Shown here piece after piece: positions 1 through 6,914 of a stretch of 17,591 bases of DNA (positions are counted from its first letter, which is position 1; every line of letters starts with the position of its first letter). The translations under genes were made by a program, and so were the position numbers. The stretch lies in NCBI RefSeq assembly GCF_000716445.1, contig NZ_JNWK01000112.1:1-17591 (forward strand), given 5' to 3'. The DNA comes from Streptomyces wedmorensis. GTDB taxonomy: Bacteria > Actinomycetota > Actinomycetes > Streptomycetales > Streptomycetaceae. Below the pieces are notes generated by a model that did no database searches, was not told the DNA's origin, and worked only from the letters and a program-made list of their open reading frames with translations.

Positions 1-69
1 CGGGGCGGGCAGGAGCGACGGGTCATCCGGCAGGTGCTGCATCCCAGCATCCTTGCAGAACCCCTAGGG

Positions 70-109
70 CCGGCCTTGATCGGCCGGACAGGACCTAGTT
101 GATCAACTA
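70..109. repeat. Hairpin plus perfect 14-bp palindrome before the first small ORF
   Basis: Two dyads sit close together. CCGGCC-TTGATC-GGCCGG (70-87) can fold into a 6-bp stem. TAGTTGATCAACTA (96-109) is a perfect 14-bp palindrome that contains the TTG possibly used as a start at 99. Either could be an operator, or the end of a terminator for a gene left of the window. No function can be assigned. Confidence 0.4.
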
Positions 110-515
110 CGAGTGGCCCGTCGAGCCGCGCCTGCCGCTCATCACCCTCAGCGAGGCACGTGAGGCGGTCTGGCTGCTTCAGCTCCTGGATGAGGGCCCG
201 GTTGAGGGGTGCGCAGCGCGCGACCTTGTCGGGGAGCTTGCCCAACGACTGCCGGCTGCTGACTGGGGACTCGGTAGCATCTGGGCATGCCCACAGGACC
301 CTTGCACGCTCGCGCCGTCAACCGTCTCGTCAACGGTGAAATCACCCAGGAAGCCTTCCCCTGCCGGTGCACCCTCGGAGAGGATCACATCGAGGGTCCG
401 GACTTCGGTGACTTCGAGGAGCCCGAACCCGAGGGTGACTCGGTCCCCTATGCGGAGGAGATCTGGCTCTCCAGCGGCATGGACGATGACTACGACCTCC
501 GCTGACGGTTCGTGA
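99..515 (+). CDS. Doubtful ORF; only the first ~55 codons look coding
   Basis: The frame opens at a TTG directly after a TAG. Its first part (MINYEWPVEPRL onward, to about position 265) has the strong third-position G/C bias of a real gene, including a helix-like stretch LSEAREAVWLLQLLDEG. From about 270 the reading turns into a Ser/Pro/Thr/Arg-rich string, which is what an out-of-frame reading of the next gene would give. It overlaps the better-supported ORF at 287-505 almost completely. The likely explanation is a short gene or gene tail whose true stop was lost by a frameshift near 265-285, or a remnant. I recognise no family. Confidence 0.25.
   Translation: MINYEWPVEPRLPLITLSEAREAVWLLQLLDEGPVEGCAARDLVGELAQRLPAADWGLGSIWACPQDPCTLAPSTVSSTVKSPRKPSPAGAPSERITSRVRTSVTSRSPNPRVTRSPMRRRSGSPAAWTMTTTSADGS
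287..505 (+). CDS. Small acidic hypothetical protein (72 aa)
   Basis: The ATG at 287 opens a 72-codon frame with very consistent G/C at third positions. The product starts MPTGPLHARAVNRLVNG, has a Cys-x-Cys (CRC) near residue 27 and becomes strongly acidic from about residue 33, ending GMDDDYDLR. A stop codon in the same frame lies 12 nt upstream, which fixes the start to this region; no strong ribosome-binding site is visible. A clear hairpin follows 18 nt after the stop and supports this strand. I do not recognise a family. The opposite-strand frame (179-523) is also open but looks like a shadow. Confidence 0.6.
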   Translation: MPTGPLHARAVNRLVNGEITQEAFPCRCTLGEDHIEGPDFGDFEEPEPEGDSVPYAEEIWLSSGMDDDYDLR

Positions 516-522
516 CGTGACA

Positions 523-544
523 AGCCCCTTCAACCGGAGGGGCT
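523..544. terminator. Hairpin between convergent genes
   Basis: AGCCCCT (523-529) pairs perfectly with AGGGGCT (538-544) across an 8-nt loop, followed on the plus strand by CTTAT. It lies between the + ORF ending at 505 and the minus-strand DUF397 remnant ending at 559, so it could stop transcription in either direction. Confidence 0.65.
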
Positions 545-558
545 CTTATCCCTCACGA

Positions 559-720
559 TCAGACCTCGTGGGTCTCCGCGTAGGCCGTGAACCTGACCCA
601 GACCCTCGGTGCGATGGTGCCGGCGCTACGGTCCTTGGTGTCCCCGACCATGATGCCGGTGGTGCTGTTGTCCGCTACCTCGACGCAGTTCTCCTGCTTG
701 GTGTACGAGCTCGTTAGGCT
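559..720 (-). pseudogene. DUF397 domain remnant, 5' end missing
   Basis: Reading the minus strand from about 720 to the TGA at 561-559 gives SSYTKQENCVEVADN, then a segment with VGDTKDRS and a final VWVRFTAYAETHEV. The SSYT...NCVEVA...DTKD pattern is that of DUF397, a small actinobacterial family usually found next to XRE-type regulators. No ATG, GTG or TTG exists in this frame between the family-like region and an in-frame stop at 808-810, and the sequence loses family resemblance beyond about 720, where the next plus-strand gene begins. I read it as the C-terminal part of a DUF397 gene cut off by a rearrangement. The usual XRE partner is absent. Confidence 0.6.
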
Positions 721-726
721 GCTGCG

Positions 727-1383
727 GTGAACGCACCGTCCCTGCTGCCTGGAGATCCCTCCGAGCTGCGTCTGCGCAGCTCCTACACCGACGAACTCGA
801 CGACACCTCACAGGCCGACACCCTGGAACGGTGGGACGTGGCCATCCTCCACGAGGAGGCCCAAGTCGGGGAGATGACGTTCTACAGGGTGCACCTCGAC
901 CGGGTAATGAACGCGGTCAGGGCCATGGAAGAGGAGTCGGAAGAGCTCGACGAGACCGCCCAGGCCCTGTTGGATCCGAGCACAGGTAACTTCGCCGAGG
1001 GCGCCGGCGAGTGGCTGCCGTAGGTCGGCTCCGCCCTGCTCGTCATGGACCGGGTGACCCTGGACGAGCAGTGGTGCAGTCACGGCCTCGGTGCCATCCT
1101 CGCCACGGAGGCGATCCACCGGCTCATGGCCGGTTGCCGGGCCGTCGCGTGCTCGCCCGGCGTCACCGACCTCAGCAGCGACCGTCTGAGGAATCAGGTC
1201 GAGTGGGACCGGGTGAACGCCAAGACCGCCCGAGGGTGGGAGCGCATCGGATTCCGCCTCTATCAGGGCACGGTCTATCTCCTCTCCCCGGCCTCGCTGG
1301 AGTTGGAGGAGCAGCGAGGAGCAATGCGCCTGCGACTCGCGAAACTCGCCTGCAAGGCAGGGGCACGACGGTCGGCAGCCTAG
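727..1383 (+). pseudogene. GNAT-like protein gene interrupted by an in-frame amber codon
   Basis: A GTG at 727 starts a 98-codon frame that ends at TAG 1021-1023. The same frame then runs on without interruption to 1383. The read-through sequence is continuous: ...GAGEWLP-stop-VGSALLVMDRVTLDEQW..., followed by HGLGAILATEAIHRL. That resembles beta-strand 4 plus the acetyl-CoA-binding motif A of GNAT acetyltransferases, where R/Q-x-x-G-x-G is expected. Here the first position is Cys (CSHGLG), one C-to-T change from Arg. The C-terminus is Arg/Lys-rich (MRLRLAKLACKAGARR). An ATG at 1045 could start the second half separately but would lack the fold's first half. A nonsense-mutated gene of about 218 codons is most likely; sequencing error is the main alternative. 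Confidence 0.6.
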
Positions 1384-1441
1384 CGCTGCCTCCTGTTCAA
1401 CAAAGGCGGTAGCTGCGACCTGACGGTTGCTACGTGCCTCC

Positions 1442-1852
1442 TCAGTAGCCCCGCAGGTACTCGGCTATCCGTTCAAACTTGTCTGGATCGTCGCCGAGGT
1501 ACCCGATCACGGAGTTGCAGCGCCGATGAAGGATGCCTCTCACGCAATCACCGCAGGATGTCTTCCTTGGGCAGCACGAGTGGTCGTGGTCAATCACCAC
1601 GTCCCTGTCGAACTTCCCGAGGTGTTCTCCACATACCGGGCACAGACCGCCTTGATGTAGATGGATCTCCGAGTACCTGACGTACGTGATGCCGTGCCTC
1701 GCCGCCCTCCTGGCGATCTCCTGCTGATCTTCGTTGCACTTGGCGCTGTCGCATACGTACGTCCACACGGTTTCATCTCCGCTGGAAACGAACCTGCGCT
1801 CGTTCTGCCCTCCGCAGCATGCGCACTTGGGCGTGCCCGTGACCATCGACAT
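1442..1852 (-). CDS. Endonuclease VII/HNH-type nuclease with extra N-terminal zinc knuckle (136 aa)
   Basis: The C-terminal half matches the recombination endonuclease VII (HNH, beta-beta-alpha metal) family: CPVC at 71-74, the VIDHDH active-site strand at 87-91, and the RGILHRRCN helix start at 105-113. In most relatives the last motif is RGLLCxxCN, so a zinc-ligand Cys appears replaced by His109. The family cuts branched or double-stranded DNA and is common in phages and mobile DNA. The N-terminus adds a second cysteine group (C10, C12, C13 and C34, C39), suggesting another zinc-binding module; C93, C94, C100 and C103 form further pairs. GGTGGAG lies 8 nt before the ATG at 1852. It stands alone, with no phage structural genes nearby. 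A homing-type or defence nuclease is equally possible. Confidence 0.8.
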   Translation of the reverse strand: MSMVTGTPKCACCGGQNERRFVSSGDETVWTYVCDSAKCNEDQQEIARRAARHGITYVRYSEIHLHQGGLCPVCGEHLGKFDRDVVIDHDHSCCPRKTSCGDCVRGILHRRCNSVIGYLGDDPDKFERIAEYLRGY

Positions 1853-1880
1853 TCCGGGTCTCCACCGTCCCCTTCTCCAG

Positions 1881-1903
1881 AACCGCCGACCATCACGGCG
1901 GTT
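1881..1903. terminator. Strong hairpin upstream of the nuclease gene
   Basis: AACCGCCG (1881-1888) pairs perfectly with CGGCGGTT (1896-1903) around a 7-nt loop. The stem extends to CAG/CTG with one bulge. TTTCTG follows on the plus side, which is typical of a streptomycete terminator. It lies about 30 bp upstream of the minus-strand nuclease start, so it may insulate that gene or act in its 5' leader. Confidence 0.5.
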
Positions 1904-2137
1904 TCTGCCGCGAGATCTGAGACCTCATGTTCGCTGTAGGGTCTCACCGCTCGTGGCACGCCCAGGCGTGCCGGCCAGGCGGTTTCAGCAGTCTCACGCG
2001 GATGGCACAGCTACTCAGTCTCAAGTACGCGGCATTTCCTCGCGGGAGAGGGGCGAGTGCTAGGAGGCGCTGGCGGCCTGATCCGTCTGATGCCGGAATA
2101 TGGGTGTCCTGACCGCCCGGGTCTCGTTGCACCCGAC

Positions 2138-2377
2138 ATGAAGAAGATCATCACCATCGCCGCCCTCGCAGTCGCTGCAGTCGGCATGGCCGCGCCCGCC
2201 CATGCCGACAACGACTCCAACTTCCAGGGCGGCATCGACGCCGCCAACAACTGGAACTTCACCGCCGCCGCCGTCTGCCTCCAGGAGGTAGCCGTCGTTC
2301 CCGTCCTGGGCGAGTGGGCCGGCAACCACAAGAACAACTGCTCCAACGGCAACGTCATCGACCACAGCGGCCGATAG
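2138..2377 (+). CDS. Small secreted two-cysteine protein (79 aa; ~56 aa mature)
   Basis: The ATG at 2138 is chosen because it gives a textbook Sec signal peptide: MKKIITIAALAVAAVG, then APAHA with a predicted signal peptidase I cut before DNDSN. Earlier in-frame starts would place the signal internally. The mature part of about 56 residues is polar and Asn-rich, with a hydrophobic core CLQEVAVVPVLG and a second Cys in NNCSNGN. The two Cys, 20 residues apart around a V-rich strand and followed by Asn/Gly, resemble the spacing in chaplins (surface amyloid proteins), but the overall match is weak and I do not assign it there. It is likely exported to the wall or medium. No clear ribosome-binding site is visible. 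Confidence 0.7.
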   Translation: MKKIITIAALAVAAVGMAAPAHADNDSNFQGGIDAANNWNFTAAAVCLQEVAVVPVLGEWAGNHKNNCSNGNVIDHSGR

Positions 2378-2583
2378 CCCCACACCCGCGGCGTGGTCGC
2401 TCGTTGCACACCGGACCCCGCACCGCGAGAGCCCTCAGCCGTTCACGCCGTTTGCCAACCGGCCCCGGCCGGACCTCGACCACGCCACGTGTGCAGTCCG
2501 CTCGCCGAGACCGCTGCTCAGACCGTGAGCATGCCGGGCCCGCAGTTCAACGGCCTGGACTACAGCCTCCCACTCAGGCCGGA

Positions 2584-2615
2584 AGGCCCCCGGCGTGTAC
2601 AACAGCTGGGGGCCT
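2584..2615 (-). terminator. Terminator after the tectonin gene
   Basis: AGGCCCCC (2584-2591) pairs with GGGGGCCT (2608-2615), an 8-bp perfect GC-rich stem with a 16-nt loop, 20 bp downstream of the minus-strand stop at 2636. There is no long T-run, which is normal for high-GC actinomycetes. Confidence 0.65.
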
Positions 2616-2635
2616 GCGTCATGTTGCCGACTTGG

Positions 2636-3370
2636 TCAGTCCTGGCGGTCGCCGGTGTAGCGGTAGATGTTGCCGGCGGCGTTGACGCCCCAGACGGTGC
2701 CGTCGGCGGCGGCGCCGATGTCGGTGAGGCTGCCCGTGATCTGGTTCCACGGGCTGGTGCTGCGGTTGTCGTAGCCGGAGAAGCTGTAGATGTTGCCCCC
2801 GGAGTTGACGCCCCACACGTTCGTCCGCGATCCGGCAGCGATGCGGGTCAGGCTGCCGGAGATCTCGAACCAGTGGTTCTTCTCGTTCTGATCGCCGGCG
2901 TAGCGGTAGATCTTGCCGGCCGCGTTGACGCCCCAGACGGTGCCGTCGGCACCCGCGCCGATGTCGGAGAGGTTGCCGGGGATCTTGATCCACGGGCTCG
3001 GGGTGAGGAAGTCGAAGCCGGAGAACTTGTAGATGTCCCCGGCGGCGTTGACGCCCCACACGTTCGTCCGCGACCCGACCGCGATGCGGGTCAGGTTGCC
3101 GGGGATCTGGACCCACTGGTCCGCGCTCTCCTCCTGGTCTCCGGCGTAGCGGTAGATGTTGCCGGCCGCGTTGACGCCCCAGACGGTGCCGTCGGCACCC
3201 GCGCCGATGTCGGAGAGGCTGCCGGGGATCTGGATCCACGGGCTGGTGCCGAGGTCGTCGTAGCCGGAGAACTTGTAGATGTTGCCGGCGGCGTTGACGC
3301 CCCACACGTTCGTCCGGGACCCGGCCGAGATCGCAGTGAGGTTTCCGCGGATCTGCTTCCACTCTGGCAT
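2636..3370 (-). CDS. Tectonin-repeat beta-propeller, lectin-like (244 aa)
   Basis: The whole protein is six tandem repeats of about 37-42 residues, each centred on (N/T)VWGVN(A/S)(A/G)G(N/D/K)IY followed by a W-x-x-I-x-G-x-L-x-x-I segment. This is the tectonin (TECPR) pattern that builds a six-bladed propeller, known from tachylectin-1, Physarum tectonin and fungal sugar-binding tectonins. Two repeat types alternate: one with GSRTNVWGVN and YKFSGYD, one with GADGTVWGVN and YRYAGDQ. There is no signal peptide, so it would be cytoplasmic or leave the cell by another route, as with several fungal tectonins. GGAAGG lies about 9 nt before the ATG at 3370. No enzyme domain is attached. A role in binding (methylated) glycans is inferred from the family only. 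Confidence 0.85.
   Translation of the reverse strand: MPEWKQIRGNLTAISAGSRTNVWGVNAAGNIYKFSGYDDLGTSPWIQIPGSLSDIGAGADGTVWGVNAAGNIYRYAGDQEESADQWVQIPGNLTRIAVGSRTNVWGVNAAGDIYKFSGFDFLTPSPWIKIPGNLSDIGAGADGTVWGVNAAGKIYRYAGDQNEKNHWFEISGSLTRIAAGSRTNVWGVNSGGNIYSFSGYDNRSTSPWNQITGSLTDIGAAADGTVWGVNAAGNIYRYTGDRQD
2640..3365 (-). repeat. Three tandem ~234-bp two-blade units inside the tectonin gene
   Basis: The six blades alternate A-B-A-B-A-B. The DNA of like blades is far more similar than that of unlike blades; for example, GTTGACGCCCCACACGTTCG recurs in all three A blades and GTTGACGCCCCAGACGGTGC in all three B blades. This points to growth by duplication of a two-blade unit of about 78 codons. Confidence 0.75.
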
Positions 3371-3763
3371 GCCTGGTTACCTTCCATCAGGGAATGACAC
3401 CCACAGTGTTGCCTCGATGGCGGAGGGCCACGAACGATTGGGGCGAAGGGCCGACCTGAAACCGATGTTTGACCGCGGGCGGGCCCGTGACCTCAGGCCG
3501 GCGGCACCATAGCCACGCGATTTATCGGCCTGAACGGGCGTCACTCATGTGAGTGGCGCCGCATCTTCCCCCTTCGGTTCGGCACAGACCTGCTCACCTG
3601 ATCTCCCCAGCCCAGGGCGCTGCCCTGGGACGGAACGTCAGGGGCAGTGGAGGCGCCTGTCAGCTGGCTACGGTCAACCCGGTGACCGGGCCGCCCCCGG
3701 TTTCGGTGACCCGGCCCGCGCGCCCCGGTCGAAGGGCGGACGGGGCTGCCTAGGTTCGTCGGC
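3371..3763. other. Divergent intergenic region with two strong dyads
   Basis: No convincing gene is present. It holds the divergent upstream regions of the tectonin gene (-) and the methyltransferase gene (+), and two dyads. At 3537-3560, GGCG-T-CACTCA-TG-TGAGTG-G-CGCC is a 24-bp element symmetric except for one T/G pair. At 3611-3629, CCCAGGGC-GCT-GCCCTGGG is a perfect 8-bp stem. The first looks like an operator, the second like a small terminator or operator. TAGGTT at 3751-3756 is a likely -10 box for the + gene. Confidence 0.5.
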
Positions 3764-4825
3764 ATGAGCATTCCCACCGAACCGATCGGCAGCATCCCCC
3801 GGCCCCGCTACGTGCTCGACGGTCTCGCGGACTTCGAGGCGGGGCGGATCGACCAGAGCGGGCTCGACCGTCTTCTGGATCAGGCCCTCAGCGAGACGAT
3901 CACGCGACTGGAGGCCACCGGCTCCCCCGTTGTGGTGGACGGCGACCAAGCCAAGCCCAGCGCGCTCACCTACCCCCTGAAGGGCGTGAACGTCGCCCCG
4001 GACGGCGTGGACATCCCGTTCGCCGACGGCCACACCCGGCAACTGCCCACGCTCGCCTCTGGGCCCTTCCGGTACGGGGTCCATGCGGTGTCGTACCTGG
4101 CGAAGGCCATGAAGATCGCCAACCGTCCAGTGAAGCAGAGCGTCGTCGCTCCGTCCGCGCTGAGCCTGCTGTACCCGGGCGACGGCATCTCCGGCTACTC
4201 CCGCGAGGCATTCCTCAAGAACCTCGCCGACGAGGCCGAGACCGACATCCGCAAGTGCCTGGAGGCAGGCGCGGCCAGTGTGCAGCTGGACTGCTCGCTG
4301 ACACGGCTGACCTTGAAGCTGGACCCGAGCAAGGGTGTACTCAGGGACTTCGTCGCCCTCGACAACGAGGTCCTCGGCCGGTTCAGCGCGGCCGACCGGG
4401 CCCGCATCGGCGTCCACACCTGCCCGGGCGTGGACCAGGACTCCGCCCACAGCCTCGACGTGGACTACACCGAACTGCTCCCCGACCTGTTCAAGATGAA
4501 GGCCGGGAACTTCTACCTCCAGATGGCGAGCGAACCGGAACCGAGCCGCGCCCTGAAGGTCGCCCGCGACTACTCGACCGAAGACCAGCGGATCTTCGTC
4601 GGCGTGACCGACCCGCTCGACCCCAGGGTCGAGACCGCGGAGGAGGTGTGCGACCGCGTGCTGGAGGCGGCCACTTACCTCCCCCTCCAGCGCCTCGGCA
4701 CCTGCGACGACGCCGGCTTCGCCCCCTGGGCCGACGACACGTCCACCTCCCGCGACGCGGCATTCGCCAAGATCGAGGCCCGCGTGCGCGGTACCCGCAT
4801 GGCCGCAGAGAAGCTCGGGCTCTGA
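3764..4825 (+). CDS. MetE C-terminal-like (cobalamin-independent) methyltransferase (353 aa)
   Basis: This single-domain protein resembles the catalytic C-terminal barrel of cobalamin-independent methionine synthase, which moves a methyl group to a zinc-activated thiol such as homocysteine. Visible signatures are an N-terminal PIGSIPRP, HTCPGVDQDS with H218 and C220, the acidic stretch SEPEP starting near E257, and GTCDDAGFAP with C314. H-x-C ... E ... C is the zinc-ligand order in MetE; the exact Glu is my best guess. Length is 353 aa against about 750 for full MetE, so the N-terminal barrel is absent, as in the stand-alone YxjG/YxjH-type proteins. The true acceptor is unknown. TAGGTT 7 nt before the ATG and the lack of a Shine-Dalgarno suggest a leaderless message. 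No methionine genes are adjacent. Confidence 0.8.
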   Translation: MSIPTEPIGSIPRPRYVLDGLADFEAGRIDQSGLDRLLDQALSETITRLEATGSPVVVDGDQAKPSALTYPLKGVNVAPDGVDIPFADGHTRQLPTLASGPFRYGVHAVSYLAKAMKIANRPVKQSVVAPSALSLLYPGDGISGYSREAFLKNLADEAETDIRKCLEAGAASVQLDCSLTRLTLKLDPSKGVLRDFVALDNEVLGRFSAADRARIGVHTCPGVDQDSAHSLDVDYTELLPDLFKMKAGNFYLQMASEPEPSRALKVARDYSTEDQRIFVGVTDPLDPRVETAEEVCDRVLEAATYLPLQRLGTCDDAGFAPWADDTSTSRDAAFAKIEARVRGTRMAAEKLGL

Positions 4826-5190
4826 CCTGCTGACCCCCGCTGGCGCGTCTGCCCGGCCGCGCGGCGAGACATAGCCGCCGACGGGCTGCCTCGTCGGCGG
4901 GGGCCGAGTCGGGCCAGCGCCACAGAAGCGGCGGTGCCGGCATCGTGTGGAGTCACCCGAACAGATGAGAGGCTCGACCCGCTGTCCTGTCGCGGTGCAG
5001 CTGGCACATAAGGACTCGTTGACCTGCATGAACGCCAGGTAGTTCGAGACTGCCGATGGCTGCCGATCTCAAACGGCCTGGCTTTCGCGGAACTCCCGCT
5101 CGCCGTGGAGACGGAAGTCCTTGCGATCGAAGGCCCCGTGACGACATTTGTACAAGACCGAGGGCCGGCAGCCCCAGCATCCTCCCGTGT
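4826..5190. other. Intergenic region, no gene recognised
   Basis: About 365 bp between the methyltransferase and the alpha/beta hydrolase. Open frames exist on both strands, but their composition is Arg/Ser/Pro-rich shadow type. Codon bias is lower than in the neighbouring genes, so decayed coding DNA is possible, but I recognise no family. No strong hairpin was seen. Confidence 0.4.
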
Positions 5191-6000
5191 ATGGGTATCT
5201 ACGACGGTAAGCATGTGCACGGGATGCACGTGGTCCACGACGGCACGCGGGAGGCGCCGCCGCTAGTGCTCATCCACGGATCGGGGGCCTCGGGCAGCTC
5301 CTGGGGCCGGGTAGTGCCGGCACTGGCCAGCCGGTATCACGTCATCCGGATCGACCTCCCGGGCCACGGTCAGTCCCCACCCGCGCTGTCGTACGACGTG
5401 CCTGAGCAGGCAGCCGGCCTGGCCGCGGCGCTCGATGAGCTCGGCCTTCGTCCGGTCACCGTGGCCGGGCACTCCAGCGGCGGATACATCGCCACAGCCC
5501 TCGCCGAACAGCGCCCGGACCTGGTGGGATCGCTCGCACTGATCAGCAGTGGACCGAGTCCCGACGCGCTCCTTCCGCAGCCCGCCTTCCTTCGGGTCCT
5601 GATCGGCCCGCCGCTCGGCCCGCTTGTATGGAGAATCCGTTCCGACGCGATGCTCCGCCGGGGGGTGACCGCGGTGTGCAACCGCCCGGTGGACGTCCCG
5701 GACGACCTGGTCGCCGACGTACGGGGCATTGGTTATCGCACGTTCAGGACGGTGCTGCGCCAAAACGGCGCGTACATCGCCGAGAGGAGTCTGCCCGCGC
5801 GCCTGACCGCACTCGACGTCCCTGTGCTGGTGATCTTCGGCGCTGCCGACCCCCGCTGGGACCCGACTTCGGCGCACCACTACGACACGGTGCCGAACGC
5901 GCGAGTAGAGCAGCTGCCCGACGTCGGGCACTTCCCCATGCTCGAAGCACCAGAGGCGACCGGCGAGTTGCTGCTGCACTTCGCAGCGACGGGCCGCTGA
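5191..6000 (+). CDS. Alpha/beta hydrolase fold protein (269 aa)
   Basis: Classical alpha/beta hydrolase signatures are present. The oxyanion loop is HGSGASGSSW near residue 29, the nucleophile elbow GHSSGG has Ser95, the acid is in GAADPRWD (Asp220) and the base in VGHFPM (His247). The LPGHGQSPP motif after strand 4 also fits. Substrate range in this fold is wide (esters, lactones, epoxides, C-C bonds), so none is assigned. The ATG at 5191 is preferred because MGIYDGKHVHGMHVVHDG leads straight into the first strands; the frame is open further upstream to 5056, but that extension looks non-coding. The AraC gene starts 23 nt after the stop, so the two are probably linked. There is no signal peptide, so it is likely cytoplasmic. 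Confidence 0.85.
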   Translation: MGIYDGKHVHGMHVVHDGTREAPPLVLIHGSGASGSSWGRVVPALASRYHVIRIDLPGHGQSPPALSYDVPEQAAGLAAALDELGLRPVTVAGHSSGGYIATALAEQRPDLVGSLALISSGPSPDALLPQPAFLRVLIGPPLGPLVWRIRSDAMLRRGVTAVCNRPVDVPDDLVADVRGIGYRTFRTVLRQNGAYIAERSLPARLTALDVPVLVIFGAADPRWDPTSAHHYDTVPNARVEQLPDVGHFPMLEAPEATGELLLHFAATGR

Positions 6001-6023
6001 CACCCATCGCCTAGCCTGGTGCT

Positions 6024-6914
6024 GTGAAGTCCACCGAATCACCACCTGACTGGCCGTCGGTGGAGGTCGCCGTGCCCCGGCAGCCGGGCCGACTGCCGGG
6101 GGTCAGCATGGCTGGGTTCCGCCAACGCGGCCCGGCGCGCCTGGATATCGCCATGGTCGCGCACCCCTCGGTCACTCTGTTCGTGGACCTGAGCGACGAG
6201 GACAGCCTTGTCCACGACGCCCACGGCCGCCGCGAATGCGGCAGCATGGTCGTAGGACTGGTACCGGGCGACCTCCGGTTCGGAGGCCGGGCGGCCGGGG
6301 GGATCGAGTGCCTCCAGATCCGGTTGTCACCGGTCCTGGCGGTTGCGGTGCTCGGCGCATCGACCGACCTCAGCGGGGCGGTGGTCTCCCTGGTGGATGT
6401 CTGGGGCCGCGACGCCGGGCGAGCCGAGGAAAGGCTGCGGGCCGCCACGTCGTGGGACGAGCGGTTCACGATCGCAGTGGATGCCCTTGGCCGACGGATG
6501 AGCGCCCGCCCGTCGCCTGATCCAGAGGTGGCCGCTGCCTGGGAGATGATGCTCACCAGCCGGGGACGGGTGCGCGTCGACAGCCTGGCGAACGAGGTGG
6601 GATGGAGCCGTAAGCGCCTGTGGTCCCGCTTCCGGTCCCAGATCGGCCTCACCCCCAAGCACGCCGCCCGGCTGGTGCGCTTCGACCACGCCGCCCATCT
6701 CCTCGCGGCGGGTAACGCCGCCGCCCAGGTGGCGGCCGCAAGCGGCTACGTCGACCAGGCCCACCTCCACCGCGAGGTCAAAGCGTTCACCGGGGTGACA
6801 CCCACCGGCGTAGCCGCTGCGCCGTGGCTCGCCATCGATGACGTCGCGTGGCCGACCTCGTTCGCGGACCTGACACCGTCTACGTCTCCGACCCGGCAGG
6901 TTCCGGCGAAGTGA
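6024..6914 (+). CDS. AraC-family transcriptional regulator (296 aa)
   Basis: The C-terminal third (about residues 185-275) carries the two helix-turn-helix motifs of AraC/XylS regulators: VDSLANEVGWSRKRLWSRF for the first and QVAAASGYVDQAHLHREVK for the second, followed by the conserved FTGVTPTGVA end of the domain. The N-terminal region is a putative sensor with segments such as GFRQRGPARLDIAMVAHPSV; no ligand motif is recognised. The start is GTG 6024. TAGCCT lies 6 nt upstream and may be a -10 box for a leaderless transcript, in addition to read-through from the hydrolase gene 23 nt upstream. It probably regulates that hydrolase, an inference from adjacency. Confidence 0.85.
   Translation: MKSTESPPDWPSVEVAVPRQPGRLPGVSMAGFRQRGPARLDIAMVAHPSVTLFVDLSDEDSLVHDAHGRRECGSMVVGLVPGDLRFGGRAAGGIECLQIRLSPVLAVAVLGASTDLSGAVVSLVDVWGRDAGRAEERLRAATSWDERFTIAVDALGRRMSARPSPDPEVAAAWEMMLTSRGRVRVDSLANEVGWSRKRLWSRFRSQIGLTPKHAARLVRFDHAAHLLAAGNAAAQVAAASGYVDQAHLHREVKAFTGVTPTGVAAAPWLAIDDVAWPTSFADLTPSTSPTRQVPAK

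Noticed and set aside
2393..3397. Long plus-strand ORF (334 aa) rich in VDVAGGVDAP repeats
   Set aside because: It is the antisense shadow of the tectonin gene; the repeats come from the tectonin blades.
3674..5029. Long minus-strand ORF (451 aa)
   Set aside because: It is the antisense of the methyltransferase gene, with no family motifs; the plus strand carries clear MetE signatures.
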